The position numbers were made by a program, and so were the translations under genes. From positions 33,356,001 to 33,420,000 of the forward strand of contig OX419757.1 of assembly GCA_948567375.1 (NCBI GenBank): a DNA stretch of 64,000 nt. Reading direction: 5' to 3'. The DNA is from Lunularia cruciata (Eukaryota; Streptophyta; Marchantiopsida; Lunulariales; Lunulariaceae). This document shows, piece by piece, positions 36,498 to 44,950 of the stretch. Below the pieces are notes generated by a model. It was not told where the DNA came from. It saw only the letters and a program-made list of their open reading frames with translations, and did not search any database. The number at the start of each line of letters is the position of its first letter. Position 1 is the stretch's first letter.

Positions 36498-38197
36498 TGT
36501 CACGCCATTTGTAGTTCCGCATCTAGATGCTCGGACACTGGAGTTCCAGTGATGGTAGTTAGAGTTATTCTAGCTGTTTCTTAGGGACTACTTTCCGACG
36601 GTTAGATTTCGTGTTCGGGGTACTGACTTCACGGTGGGGCCCACCGTTACTTTGCACCGTTTGCACCGTCGAGTGTGCCGTCAGCGGGACCGTTAGGGTT
36701 TCAGGGCTAGCTCGAGTCCAGGGGGTATAGTTTTGAAGTGAGCTCCAGAGAGCTCACTTCTCTGATGTTGAGCCTTTGAGTTCCTGGCTATGGTGGACAG
36801 AGGCCGGCGAGCGTCACCTGGATTCTCTATGCTTGAGTGGGTGTGGCTTGACGGTAATCAGTGCCCAGTTGTTGGCAGTTTATAGAGTGACAGATCAAGT
36901 ACTGATCTGAGTTGAGTTGAGTTGAAAGTGTTAAGCAATCTGATTACATCAGAGAAGTGAAGTCAGGGGGAAATCGGGTGCAGGAACGTTGAGTGTTGGT
37001 GGTATCTCCAAGCTCGGTGGATCGTGGTAGCTCGATTCAGGTTCTGTGTTTCCCTAGTGTGCAGAAGCTTGTGTAGTTGATGCAAATTTGGCAGTTAGGC
37101 GGACGGTGTGCGGAAGCGCTGGCCAAATTTCGAGCAAAGAAGGAGCAATTTTCGAGCAGTGTTGTGATTTTGAGCTCAGGAGGTGAAGGCAGGACCAATT
37201 TGCTGCGAGTTGGGCTCGGAAAGTGAAATTGAAGGTGGAGTTGGAAAGCTCTTCTCATGAAATTGTGATTTGGAAAAACCCGTTTTGTCAATTTGGCTCA
37301 AGTGGAAAGTTAGCGGGGGATTTGGCGGACATCCATCTTTAGGGTTTACGTCAGATTTTACGTCAGATTTTTGGGCCAGAATTGGAGGAGTTTCGTTGTT
37401 TGGCCAGATTTGGAGAAGTTTCGCTAGTTTGGAGGAGTTTCGTAGATTTGGAGAAGTTTTGCCAATTTTGGAGGAGGTTCGAAGTGGCTGAATTGGCTGA
37501 ATTTCGGCGTTTAGAGGCTTCGAGGCATAGGGCTGTGGGCTATGAGAGGCTACGAAGGCCTAGAAGGGCCAGAAGGGCCAGCAAGCCAGCTTGTTGGCGT
37601 GAGGCTAGCTAGTTTAGTGTAGATCTTGGTCATTGGTTGGCAAAATCTGCCTTTCTTGCTAGATTGTGCGCAACAGGGTTTGACCCCTAGATCTCTTGTT
37701 CCTAGACTGGTGCCCTAGCCAACTGGTCCACCCTCACTTGTTGTCATAGTGACTGTGCCACTATTATCTATACACATGTAGCTTTGGCTAGGAGAGGCAG
37801 TTTGATCCCATTCTTGGTGATCCTGGTAGCTTAGGACTTAGATACGAACTACTCTTATGTCAAATGCCAAATGGTGGCAGAGTCAGTCCCGTGTTGTGTT
37901 ATGAGATGGAGGGTTTTTGTTTAGATTTCTTGTGATTGGATCCCCTCCATTCTCTGCTTCCTGTTTGTGCACCACGTTTGTGTGAGGTGCCTTGACTTTT
38001 GAGTGTTGGTGCTCTGGTGTGCTCTCGGTGGTGAGGCTGGAGTGATGACCTGTCAGACTACCTTTGTTTCTCTCCGGTGAGGCAGGAAGTGATGACCTGC
38101 AGACCGTGAGAGTGCGTGTTATGATGGCAGGTTACAGGTTGCCCTTCCCCTAGTGTAGTTATCTCGGTTAGAGTTACATTAGTGGGTGGTGTTTTAG
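36498..38197 (+). repeat. Putative 5' LTR and leader of the methyltransferase element
   Basis: Noncoding, G+C-richer sequence starting TGTCACGCC. A candidate primer-binding site, TGGTGGCAGAGTCAG at 37872, would put the LTR at 36498-37869 (ending ATGCCA plus two bases). This is weak, because no second LTR copy exists and the 3' terminus of the element (ACGACA) does not match ATGCCA. Part of this leader (about 37930-38200) resembles a decayed segment at about 46350-46590. Confidence 0.5.
37655..37740 (-). repeat. tRNA-like (SINE-like) fragment
   Basis: Read on the minus strand: TGGACCAGTTGGCTAGGGCA resembles a tRNA D-arm/A box, and GGGGTCAAACCC some 35 bases later resembles a T-arm/B box. The spacing suits an RNA polymerase III internal promoter. 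It is not a proper tRNA gene, because the anticodon arm does not pair well. A tRNA-derived SINE or chance similarity are both possible. Confidence 0.4.
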
Positions 38198-38602
38198 TTG
38201 GTGTTGGCACGCGGTGGTGTTGGCACTTGGTGGGGCACTTGCGGTTGCGACTTGCTGTTGCAGTTGGTGGTTCGGGTTTGTTGGTGTGGTTACTTTGTCA
38301 CGACGGAGTTCTTTGGAGATTCCAGAGGAGTTAGCTCTGCAGTACGCACTGGGTTTACTCGAAGTGGTGCTCGGTATCAGCCTGTATCTCAGGTCCCAGT
38401 GAGGGAGGAGATTGACTCTGAGTTGGAGTTCGCCACAGGAGCTGATTCAGTTGAGAGTGCACTTGGTGTGTCCGCACCGTTGTTGTGGGACATGGACGAG
38501 ATTTATGGGGCCTCCAAAGGCCCTAGGCGTTACTCTGGTACAGTGGGTACCATTGAGTTGGATGACTTCATCCAGGAGTTCGATAGTTGGTGTGATCTGT
38601 AG
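38198..38602 (+). pseudogene. N-terminal extension of the element's gag
   Basis: A 134-codon open stretch in the same frame as the long frame at 38606, ended by TAG at 38600-38602. Its last 35 codons (GTVGTIELDDFIQEFDSW) look like the start of a gag N-terminal domain that runs on into WRQYWSPHYV past the stop. Translation may begin here and be cut by a nonsense mutation, or begin at the ATG at 38606. The TAG is followed by CAG. The first half is G/W/V-rich and may be noncoding. Confidence 0.5.
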
Positions 38603-38605
38603 CAG

Positions 38606-41600
38606 ATGCGGAACCCGACTTTGTTCACACCCTTCATGGCATGGAAGGGGTTGTTTCAGCACTTGGAGGGTCCACCGATGGACGACTACCATGAGTTCAG
38701 GAGAGCTCATTTGGAGGAGATTGAGTTATGGAGACAGTATTGGTCTCCACACTATGTCTCCATCACTTCAGGTTCGGTGGCCAGGAGTAGGTCGGCTGTA
38801 CCTACGAGTTCTAGCTCGAGTAGTGTTGGTGGAGCTAGTGGAGGTGCACTAGCTGGAGATAGTGCTACTACGAGTGGAGGTACCGCTGCAGGAGGTGGTG
38901 TGGTACCGGGGTTTAACCCCATGGTTGAGTTCTTCCTATGTTTGAGGCAGAACTACCAGGGAGTGCGGACTGACAAGCTGAGGAGCTTGCAGGAGTTCCA
39001 GCGGAAGGCTGGAGAGAGCCTACGCGAGGCATACACTCGCATGAGGCGGCTGATCAGTTTCACTCAGGGAGTTACTGAGGCCCAGGCAGTCCAGTTTTGG
39101 TATGGGATACTGGACAGGGAGTTGCGACGTAGAGTTCGTGATGCTACGTTGTTGCAGGCTACTTCGCCCACTTTGGCAGTAGTCTTTGGTTTGGCTGAGC
39201 ATATTGAGCTCAACATGGTGGAGGAGAGAGTGGTGACATCTGGATTTGGTAGAGAGACCTCATCCATGGTTGTGACTTCTTCTAGAGTGCAGCAGAGTGC
39301 ACCACGCCCAGTTGGGTTTCGAGGACAGGGTGGACAGCCCAGATCCTATGGAGCGAGTGGAGGGCCTAGTGGAGTTAGACCCTTACCCTCATTTTCGGGT
39401 CAGCAGCAGCCAGTGAGTGGTGGTGTTGCTTGTTGGACTTGTGGTGGACCTCACCATAGGAGAGAGTGTACTCAGGGCAGCGGACCTGATACCTCTGGTG
39501 CATCACAGCCAGCACAGAGGCAGTGTGAGCACTGCCATAGATTTGGTCATACTAGTGACCGGTGTTTTGACCTACACCCGGAGTTACGGAGTGGTAGGGC
39601 TGCTATGGCAGGTAGTAGAGGAGCTCCAGTTCATGGAGGACGAGGTGGTAGAGGTGGTGGTAGAGGATCTACACCTAGTAGGGGTGCAGTACCTGCCCTT
39701 ACTTCTGACACAGCTATGGCTACTCGGATTGAGCAGTTGGAGCAGAGATTGGCTAGTATGGCTATTGCTCATAGGAGATCAGATTCGGGTGCTGAGGCTT
39801 CCACCTCATATGCTGGTGATAGAGATGCTTTGGACTTCATGTGCGGAGCAGCACAGGTGGATGCATCTGCAGCAGTGACTAGGAGTGCAGTACGTGCTCC
39901 AGAGCCTAGAGGAGCATCAGCGGAGTTGGACCCACAGAGAGGAGAGGTTGGGAGACAGGTCAGACTTCCCCAGTCTTTCACGCTATCTGAGGCATTGCAG
40001 ACGACATCCATGGTTCCTAGACGTCCCAGTGCAGGTGTGGTAGGTGGTGATGGAGTACCTGATGGAATACCTGCTAGTCAGCCACCTGCTACTACACAGA
40101 TTGAGTCTAGCATGATGTTGGGGGCGGCTCAGCTGATTATGCGGCATCCTTTATTTTCAGCCAGTGACATGTTTACATTGGGAGTGGACCCAGCCCCAGT
40201 GTTCCGGTTGGCTGCCACGTTGTGTGAGAGTAGGGATGGTGCAGTTCCTACTACTAGAGCAGAGGTGGTTGGTAGTGGAGCTGACTTGTTTGAGGAGCAT
40301 GGGATCCGTTCAGCGACCAGTGGTTTATGGCAGGCAGCAGCGGCTAGACTGGAGGAGTTGCCAGCTAGACCGGCCTTTGAGAGAGCGCGGTTTACACCTG
40401 GTGTTGTCCTATTGGATAACCAGAGGGGGATTTTTCGTTTGGTGGGACCTTCAGGGAAGGTCTATACACCACAGAGAGTCTTGTTAGACTCTGGTGCGCA
40501 GCCCCTTATGTTGGGGAAGGCTGCAGTTGTTGGTCTGGAGTTACGGAAGACCGATGTGGAGAGGTGTCCATTTCAGATCCAGACATCTCTTGGTGGTGGT
40601 TCGACACAGTACATCACACGTGGAGAGCTTGTTGTCCAGGTTCAGCCTGGTCATCCGACTGATAGCTCGGTGGTGAGAGCTCAGGCTATTGCGACGATAG
40701 CTGAGTCCTATGATGTGCTAGTTGGGGGAGCAGTGTTATACCCTATGGGTTTCAGTATTGACTATTGGGAGGAGACAGCCTCTTATAGACCTGGTTGGCA
40801 GTCTGGTGAGGGACGGGTATGTCGCCTACCAGTACGCTTCAGTAGTGGCAATCTTGGCTCACTACAGTCCGGGACCATGGCAGCATCAGTTTTGGCTTTC
40901 AGCGGTGCAGTTACTTGGCCTGGTGACTTGTTGGAGGGGAACGCCCATGCAGAGGATACTCCAATACCAGAGGAGATCACTCGGCTATGGAGTACGAGTG
41001 GGATTGTTCCATCCACCTTGGATGTTCCATTGTGGAGTTCAGAGGAGGCATTGCAGCAGCATGCAGATCAGTTGGTGCAGCAGGCTTGGAGTGGAGCCTT
41101 CGTACCATCAGGGGATGAGTGTGAGGATGAGCCTCCAGAGGCGATTGCTTTGACACCTCTGGATACCACACTCATTGCTTGGCAGTATCCAGTAGAGGGG
41201 ATATGCCTATTGGAGTTGTTTGGTGGGATCAGCACCGGACTAGCTGCGGTATTACAGGCGGGTATCCGAGTACAGAGGTACTTGTATGTAGAGAGAGATG
41301 AGACTGCTAGGCGAGTCTCTCTACATCATGTGGCACACTTGGCCTATCGGTATCCGGAGTTATTACCGATGTCAGCAGTCAGAGGTTACCAGAAGGCCTT
41401 ACCAGGAGACATTTCCTTACTGGGGGCGCATGACCTAGAGAGACATGGGCCTGTTCACTTGGTGATTTCTGGATGGCCATGTCAGGGACATACACGTGCG
41501 GGCCGCGGTTTGGGTCTTCAGGATCCTCGTTCTGGTGTGTTTTGGGAGATGGTACGGATACTACGACATCTCCAGGTTCATCAGTCTGTTTCTCCAACTT

Positions 41601-42484
41601 ACCTTTTGGAGAACGTTCCATTGATGGGTGATTCTCGCACTAGAGTGGTGGCGAGTACACATCAGGTCCATTCATGGATGGGACCTGCTGTATTGTTAGA
41701 TGCAGCCAGAGTGGGATCACGGGCTCATCGTCTTCGTCTTTGGTGGACAAACCTCTTACCCAGAGAGGTTCTACAGCGTGCTTATGATGGGATTCAACGA
41801 CTGGACCACATTCTTGTTGATGATATCTTGGATGTTGGGCGTCAGTCTCAGACAGTGGTAGTGGCTGATAGGTCACCCATGGCAGTGGTGAACCTAGTTG
41901 GACAGCCTAGAGCTGCATTTCCCACACTCATGAGTTTCCCAGGCTCTCATGCTTTTCGAGAGGGAGGACCTGGACTTGTTTGGGACTCACAGTTACAGCA
42001 GTTGGTGGAGCCCAATGCTGATGAGAGAGAGCGGGCGATGGGTTTTCGCACCGGTATTACCGCTGTTCCAGCAGTGTCAGAGGCATCCAGGCGTCAGGTG
42101 TTAGGTCAGGCTATAGACCTGAACTGTTTGACCTGGATTGTGAGCCTTGGTTTGGCAGAGCAGCGTAGGATGCGCTTGATAGGCATCACCACTCGGACAC
42201 TTGTGAGCCCTGTGCCTATCGAGACGATTCAGGCACATGCTGGGGGCGATGGACCGAGTGGACATGGTATTCTTGGGACACATCCAGTAGCTACTAGGGA
42301 GAGTGGTCTACTTGGAGTCCATCCAGGTGAGCGTGGGCTACTTGGATTACACCCTTGGTCCACATGGGATGCAGCCAGAGGACGTATGGAGCTTGCAGCC
42401 AGAGTGGAGGGAGTTTTTCACACAGAGGTTGGGACCTCTAGTGGTCGGGAGCATGACACCATTGCTCCCAAGGGCCCAGTATAG
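38606..42484 (+). CDS. Gag-protease-C5 DNA methyltransferase polyprotein
   Basis: 1292 codons without interruption. Gag capsid-type sequence is at about residues 100-200 (FNPMVEFFLCLRQNYQGV; FQRKAGESLREAYTRMRRL). Two zinc knuckles follow, CWTCGGPHHRREC at 276 (one residue short of canonical) and CEHCHRFGHTSDRC at 307 (CX2CX4HX4C). An Arg/Gly-rich stretch comes after about residue 340. Aspartic protease has LLDSGAQP with the catalytic Asp at 628. From 866 to about 1190 comes a C5 cytosine methyltransferase: motif I LLELFGGISTG (868-878), motif IV SGWPCQGHT with catalytic Cys959, motif VI ENV (1002-1004), motif VIII RAHRLR (1039-1044), a recognition region, and motif X RQVLGQAIDL (1163-1172). 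The motif order is canonical, unlike the permuted order of plant DRM enzymes; spacing and the region after motif I resemble DNMT3. Every catalytic motif is intact, so the domain could be active. Confidence 0.88.
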   Translation: MRNPTLFTPFMAWKGLFQHLEGPPMDDYHEFRRAHLEEIELWRQYWSPHYVSITSGSVARSRSAVPTSSSSSSVGGASGGALAGDSATTSGGTAAGGGVVPGFNPMVEFFLCLRQNYQGVRTDKLRSLQEFQRKAGESLREAYTRMRRLISFTQGVTEAQAVQFWYGILDRELRRRVRDATLLQATSPTLAVVFGLAEHIELNMVEERVVTSGFGRETSSMVVTSSRVQQSAPRPVGFRGQGGQPRSYGASGGPSGVRPLPSFSGQQQPVSGGVACWTCGGPHHRRECTQGSGPDTSGASQPAQRQCEHCHRFGHTSDRCFDLHPELRSGRAAMAGSRGAPVHGGRGGRGGGRGSTPSRGAVPALTSDTAMATRIEQLEQRLASMAIAHRRSDSGAEASTSYAGDRDALDFMCGAAQVDASAAVTRSAVRAPEPRGASAELDPQRGEVGRQVRLPQSFTLSEALQTTSMVPRRPSAGVVGGDGVPDGIPASQPPATTQIESSMMLGAAQLIMRHPLFSASDMFTLGVDPAPVFRLAATLCESRDGAVPTTRAEVVGSGADLFEEHGIRSATSGLWQAAAARLEELPARPAFERARFTPGVVLLDNQRGIFRLVGPSGKVYTPQRVLLDSGAQPLMLGKAAVVGLELRKTDVERCPFQIQTSLGGGSTQYITRGELVVQVQPGHPTDSSVVRAQAIATIAESYDVLVGGAVLYPMGFSIDYWEETASYRPGWQSGEGRVCRLPVRFSSGNLGSLQSGTMAASVLAFSGAVTWPGDLLEGNAHAEDTPIPEEITRLWSTSGIVPSTLDVPLWSSEEALQQHADQLVQQAWSGAFVPSGDECEDEPPEAIALTPLDTTLIAWQYPVEGICLLELFGGISTGLAAVLQAGIRVQRYLYVERDETARRVSLHHVAHLAYRYPELLPMSAVRGYQKALPGDISLLGAHDLERHGPVHLVISGWPCQGHTRAGRGLGLQDPRSGVFWEMVRILRHLQVHQSVSPTYLLENVPLMGDSRTRVVASTHQVHSWMGPAVLLDAARVGSRAHRLRLWWTNLLPREVLQRAYDGIQRLDHILVDDILDVGRQSQTVVVADRSPMAVVNLVGQPRAAFPTLMSFPGSHAFREGGPGLVWDSQLQQLVEPNADERERAMGFRTGITAVPAVSEASRRQVLGQAIDLNCLTWIVSLGLAEQRRMRLIGITTRTLVSPVPIETIQAHAGGDGPSGHGILGTHPVATRESGLLGVHPGERGLLGLHPWSTWDAARGRMELAARVEGVFHTEVGTSSGREHDTIAPKGPV

Positions 42485-42490
42485 CAGCCA
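42482..42490 (+). promoter_or_regulatory. Possible leaky stop codon (TAG CAG CCA)
   Basis: The stop ending the Gag-protease-methyltransferase frame has the 3' context TAG-CAG-CCA, which fits the UAG-CAR-YYA readthrough signal known from tobamoviruses. The same frame stays open for another 74 codons afterwards. A plain nonsense mutation is the alternative. Confidence 0.35.
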
Positions 42491-42718
42491 GTCAGTACGT
42501 CTTCCACTCCTACTACAGTTATAGAGGATACTTGGGAGCCAGATCTTGGACCCAAGCTTACTGGAGAGGAAAGACGGAGGGTTTGGAGGTTCTTGAGGAG
42601 TCACACGAGTTGTTTTGCCTTCAGTATGAAGGATTTGGGTGCTCTGAAGGGACCTGGTATACGGATTGAGCTGACTAGCGACACACCTGTTTTCCGACGT
42701 CCTTATTGATATAGTGAG
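42485..42718 (+). pseudogene. Linker and RT N-terminus between two in-frame stops
   Basis: In frame with both flanking open stretches. It has the usual pre-RT sequence (EERRRVWRFLRSHTSCFAF, then the segment ending FRRPY), and a TGA lies at 42707-42709, directly before YSEME. A stop between conserved RT residues can only be a mutation or a recoding site. Downstream RT would otherwise start at the ATG at 42719 and lack its N-terminus. Confidence 0.7.
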
Positions 42719-44350
42719 ATGGAGAGGACATTGATTCAGAGCCGGAGTAGTGACCTTTTTGAGGCTGGTTTGGTGGAGATTTCACATGGAGAGTATGCAT
42801 CAGCGACAGTGATGCCAGCCAAGAAGGATATGCATGGCAACTATACAGATAGGCGGATGTGTGGAGATTACCGTCCTATCAACCGACAGACCAGGGCTGA
42901 TCGGTATGCCATGCCTACACCGGAGGAGATTTTTGATGCGATTGGGCATGCAAAGGTCTTCAGTACTTTGGATCTTCGAGCGGGATATCATCAGTTGCCG
43001 ATCAGGGAGGAAGATAAGTCCAAGACAGCATTTTGGGCTATTGATCCTCACGGCAAGGATGTGTTATATCAGTGGAGATTCTTACCATTTGGGTTGAAGA
43101 ATGCTCCTGCTGAGTTCCAGAGGGTCATGGATAGGATCCTAGCTGGACTAGATTTTGCTCGGTGCTATATTGATGACATTTTGGTGTATAGCACTACTGT
43201 GGAGGAGCATGAGAGACAGTTGTTGGAGGTGTTTGAGAGGTTGAGATCTCATGGACTCAAATTACATCCTGGGAAGTGTAGGTTCTTCCATGAGCAGGTT
43301 GAGTATTTGGGTCACACTATCTACCCCGGAGGACTTGGTGTTCAGCAGACCAAGGTGGAGGCTATTGCACATATTCCTCGACCTACGGATGTGAGCAGAG
43401 TGCGAGCATTCCTTGGGTTGGCAAACTTCTATCGCCGCTATGTTAGAGGATTTAGTGCCATTGCCAAGGCCTTGACGAAGCTGACCAAGCTTACACAAGA
43501 GTGGTGTTGGGGAGATGAGCAGGAGAGAGCTTTTGTAGAGCTCAAGGAGAGGTTGACATCTGCTCCTATTTTGAGGAGACCGATCAGGGGACGACCATTT
43601 CAGGTTCACACTGATTGGAGTATGTTGGGGCTTGGAGCGGTGCTCACCCAACATGATGATGAGGAGAAGGAGTTTGTGGTGGCCTATGCTAGTCGCTCCA
43701 ACAATTCAGCGGAGGCGAAGTATAGTTCATATGAGGGAGAGTGCTTGGCAGCAGTTTGGGCAGTAGCACATTTCCGATGTTACCTATTTGGTAACCCCTT
43801 CACTCTCATCACTGATCATCAGCCGCTGAAGTGGTTGATGGAGTCCGACAAGCTTTCAAGGAAGCTTGCACGATGGGCTCTGATTTTACAGGAGTATGAT
43901 TTCACGGTTGTTCACAGACCTGGAGTGGTGAACCGTGATGCAGATGGGTTGAGTAGAAACCCATGTCCCAGCCAGCAGGATCAGACCGGAGCACGTTGGC
44001 ATGGTGAGACAGATGAGGAGATGGTGCCAGGTTGGCATGCATCGGCCTTTCTGTGTATATTTGCAAAGACATTGGTGGTATCTCTCTCAGTGCATACAGG
44101 AGGAGTTATTGAGGTCACAGATCCAGAGAGTGAAGATATTGGTACAGTTCAGCGAGACATTCATGATGATGTCTTAGTGATGGACTATCTTCGCACTGGT
44201 GTTGTGGGTGGCACAGTTGGGGCCAAGGAGAGAGACCGTGTTCTTCAGCGGGCCAGACGGTTCAGATTGGAGGGTAGACACCTTTTGCGTGTATGGGAGG
44301 ATGGTAGAGTGCGAGTAGTACCACTACTTGCACATAGAGTCTATGTATGA
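42719..44350 (+). CDS. Reverse transcriptase-RNase H of the methyltransferase element
   Basis: 543 codons in the same frame as 38606-42484. RT: MCGDYRPINRQTRADRYAMP, FSTLDLRAGYHQ, then the catalytic box YIDDILVYS with Asp152 and Asp153, then FLGLANFYRRYVRGFS. RNase H: VHTDWSMLGLGAVL with Asp299, YEGECLAAVWAV and ITDHQPLKWL, all catalytic acids present. After residue about 430 a linker leads to RRFRLEGRHLLRVWEDGRV, the lead-in that in full elements precedes the integrase HHCC zinc domain. The frame then ends at 44348-44350, so integrase is absent. RT and RNase H look functional apart from the upstream stops. Confidence 0.88.
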   Translation: MERTLIQSRSSDLFEAGLVEISHGEYASATVMPAKKDMHGNYTDRRMCGDYRPINRQTRADRYAMPTPEEIFDAIGHAKVFSTLDLRAGYHQLPIREEDKSKTAFWAIDPHGKDVLYQWRFLPFGLKNAPAEFQRVMDRILAGLDFARCYIDDILVYSTTVEEHERQLLEVFERLRSHGLKLHPGKCRFFHEQVEYLGHTIYPGGLGVQQTKVEAIAHIPRPTDVSRVRAFLGLANFYRRYVRGFSAIAKALTKLTKLTQEWCWGDEQERAFVELKERLTSAPILRRPIRGRPFQVHTDWSMLGLGAVLTQHDDEEKEFVVAYASRSNNSAEAKYSSYEGECLAAVWAVAHFRCYLFGNPFTLITDHQPLKWLMESDKLSRKLARWALILQEYDFTVVHRPGVVNRDADGLSRNPCPSQQDQTGARWHGETDEEMVPGWHASAFLCIFAKTLVVSLSVHTGGVIEVTDPESEDIGTVQRDIHDDVLVMDYLRTGVVGGTVGAKERDRVLQRARRFRLEGRHLLRVWEDGRVRVVPLLAHRVYV

Positions 44351-44433
44351 CTTATGTGTGAGTTGTGCTTTTATAGTGTATGATGTTGACAGCGATGTAT
44401 GTTGTGTAGCGATGTATATACGCACGACAATAA

Positions 44434-44950
44434 CAACTAGCAATGATATATGCCACCAAGGTATAGAGACATTTTCTCTTGGAGAAATATGATCACAAAC
44501 ATTACATTTGGAGCACATAAAGAGTTGACATCATTGATGGGAGAAACAACTATAAATGTTTGAGTACAAGCTCAACAATTCCATGTCATCTCCAATTCCC
44601 TATCACAATAACCAGATTTGAAGACTCTTCTTGAATTTCTCATCATGGCAACAATTATGATAGTGTCAATAGATTCAAAGGTCCAAATGGAGTTAATAAC
44701 CATTTTTCAGCAAGATCTCTCCTTTTAATTGGTACAAGGTCATCTTGTAAGACATGACAAGGAGTACAAGACCTTTTTACTCAAAGATGGACTTTTATGT
44801 TATGAGAACTGCATCTATGTTCCAACTTTAGGTGATCTATGCTTGGCGTGACTTCATGAGGCACATGACTTACTAAATGTAGGACACATGGGGGTAGACA
44901 AAACCTTGAGCACTCTATAATAACAATGGCAATGGCCAAAAATGACATAG
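44434..44950 (+). pseudogene. RNase H end and integrase zinc region of the hosting B element
   Basis: Fits after 36497. The integrase lead-in is visible near 44730-44930 (HDKEYKTFLLKDGLLCYENCIYVP; HMGVDKTLSTL) with stops. It ends at 44950 where another insertion begins. Confidence 0.65.

Larger units (their letters stand above)
36498..44429 (+). mobile_element. Ty3/Gypsy-type retroelement carrying a DNA methyltransferase
   Basis: A 7.9-kb insertion in the RNase H region of a B chromovirus. Ends are TGTC at 36498 and GACA at 44429, flanked by ATAA (extendable to CAATAA, 36492-36497 and 44428-44433). Comparison with the uninterrupted relative at about 18520-18550 shows the host sequence resumes exactly. 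Contents: a 1.7-kb noncoding leader, then gag, protease, C5 methyltransferase, RT and RNase H in one reading frame broken by three stops. Integrase is missing and no second LTR copy is found. G+C content is visibly higher than in the surrounding chromoviruses, and the frame is nearly free of damage, so the insertion is much younger than its host. Confidence 0.85.

Noticed and set aside
37655-37740. Functional tRNA gene
   Set aside because: D- and T-arm-like blocks exist, but the acceptor and anticodon stems do not pair, so only a tRNA-derived fragment is plausible.
39417-39878. 153-codon plus-strand frame inside the methyltransferase polyprotein
   Set aside because: Out-of-frame shadow of the long polyprotein; hydrophobic repeats come from reading its Gly/Arg-rich codons in another frame.
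41200-42130. Methyltransferase as a host gene with retrotransposon insertions on both sides
   Set aside because: It is in one uninterrupted frame with gag/protease upstream and in the same frame as RT downstream, without introns, so it is part of the element.
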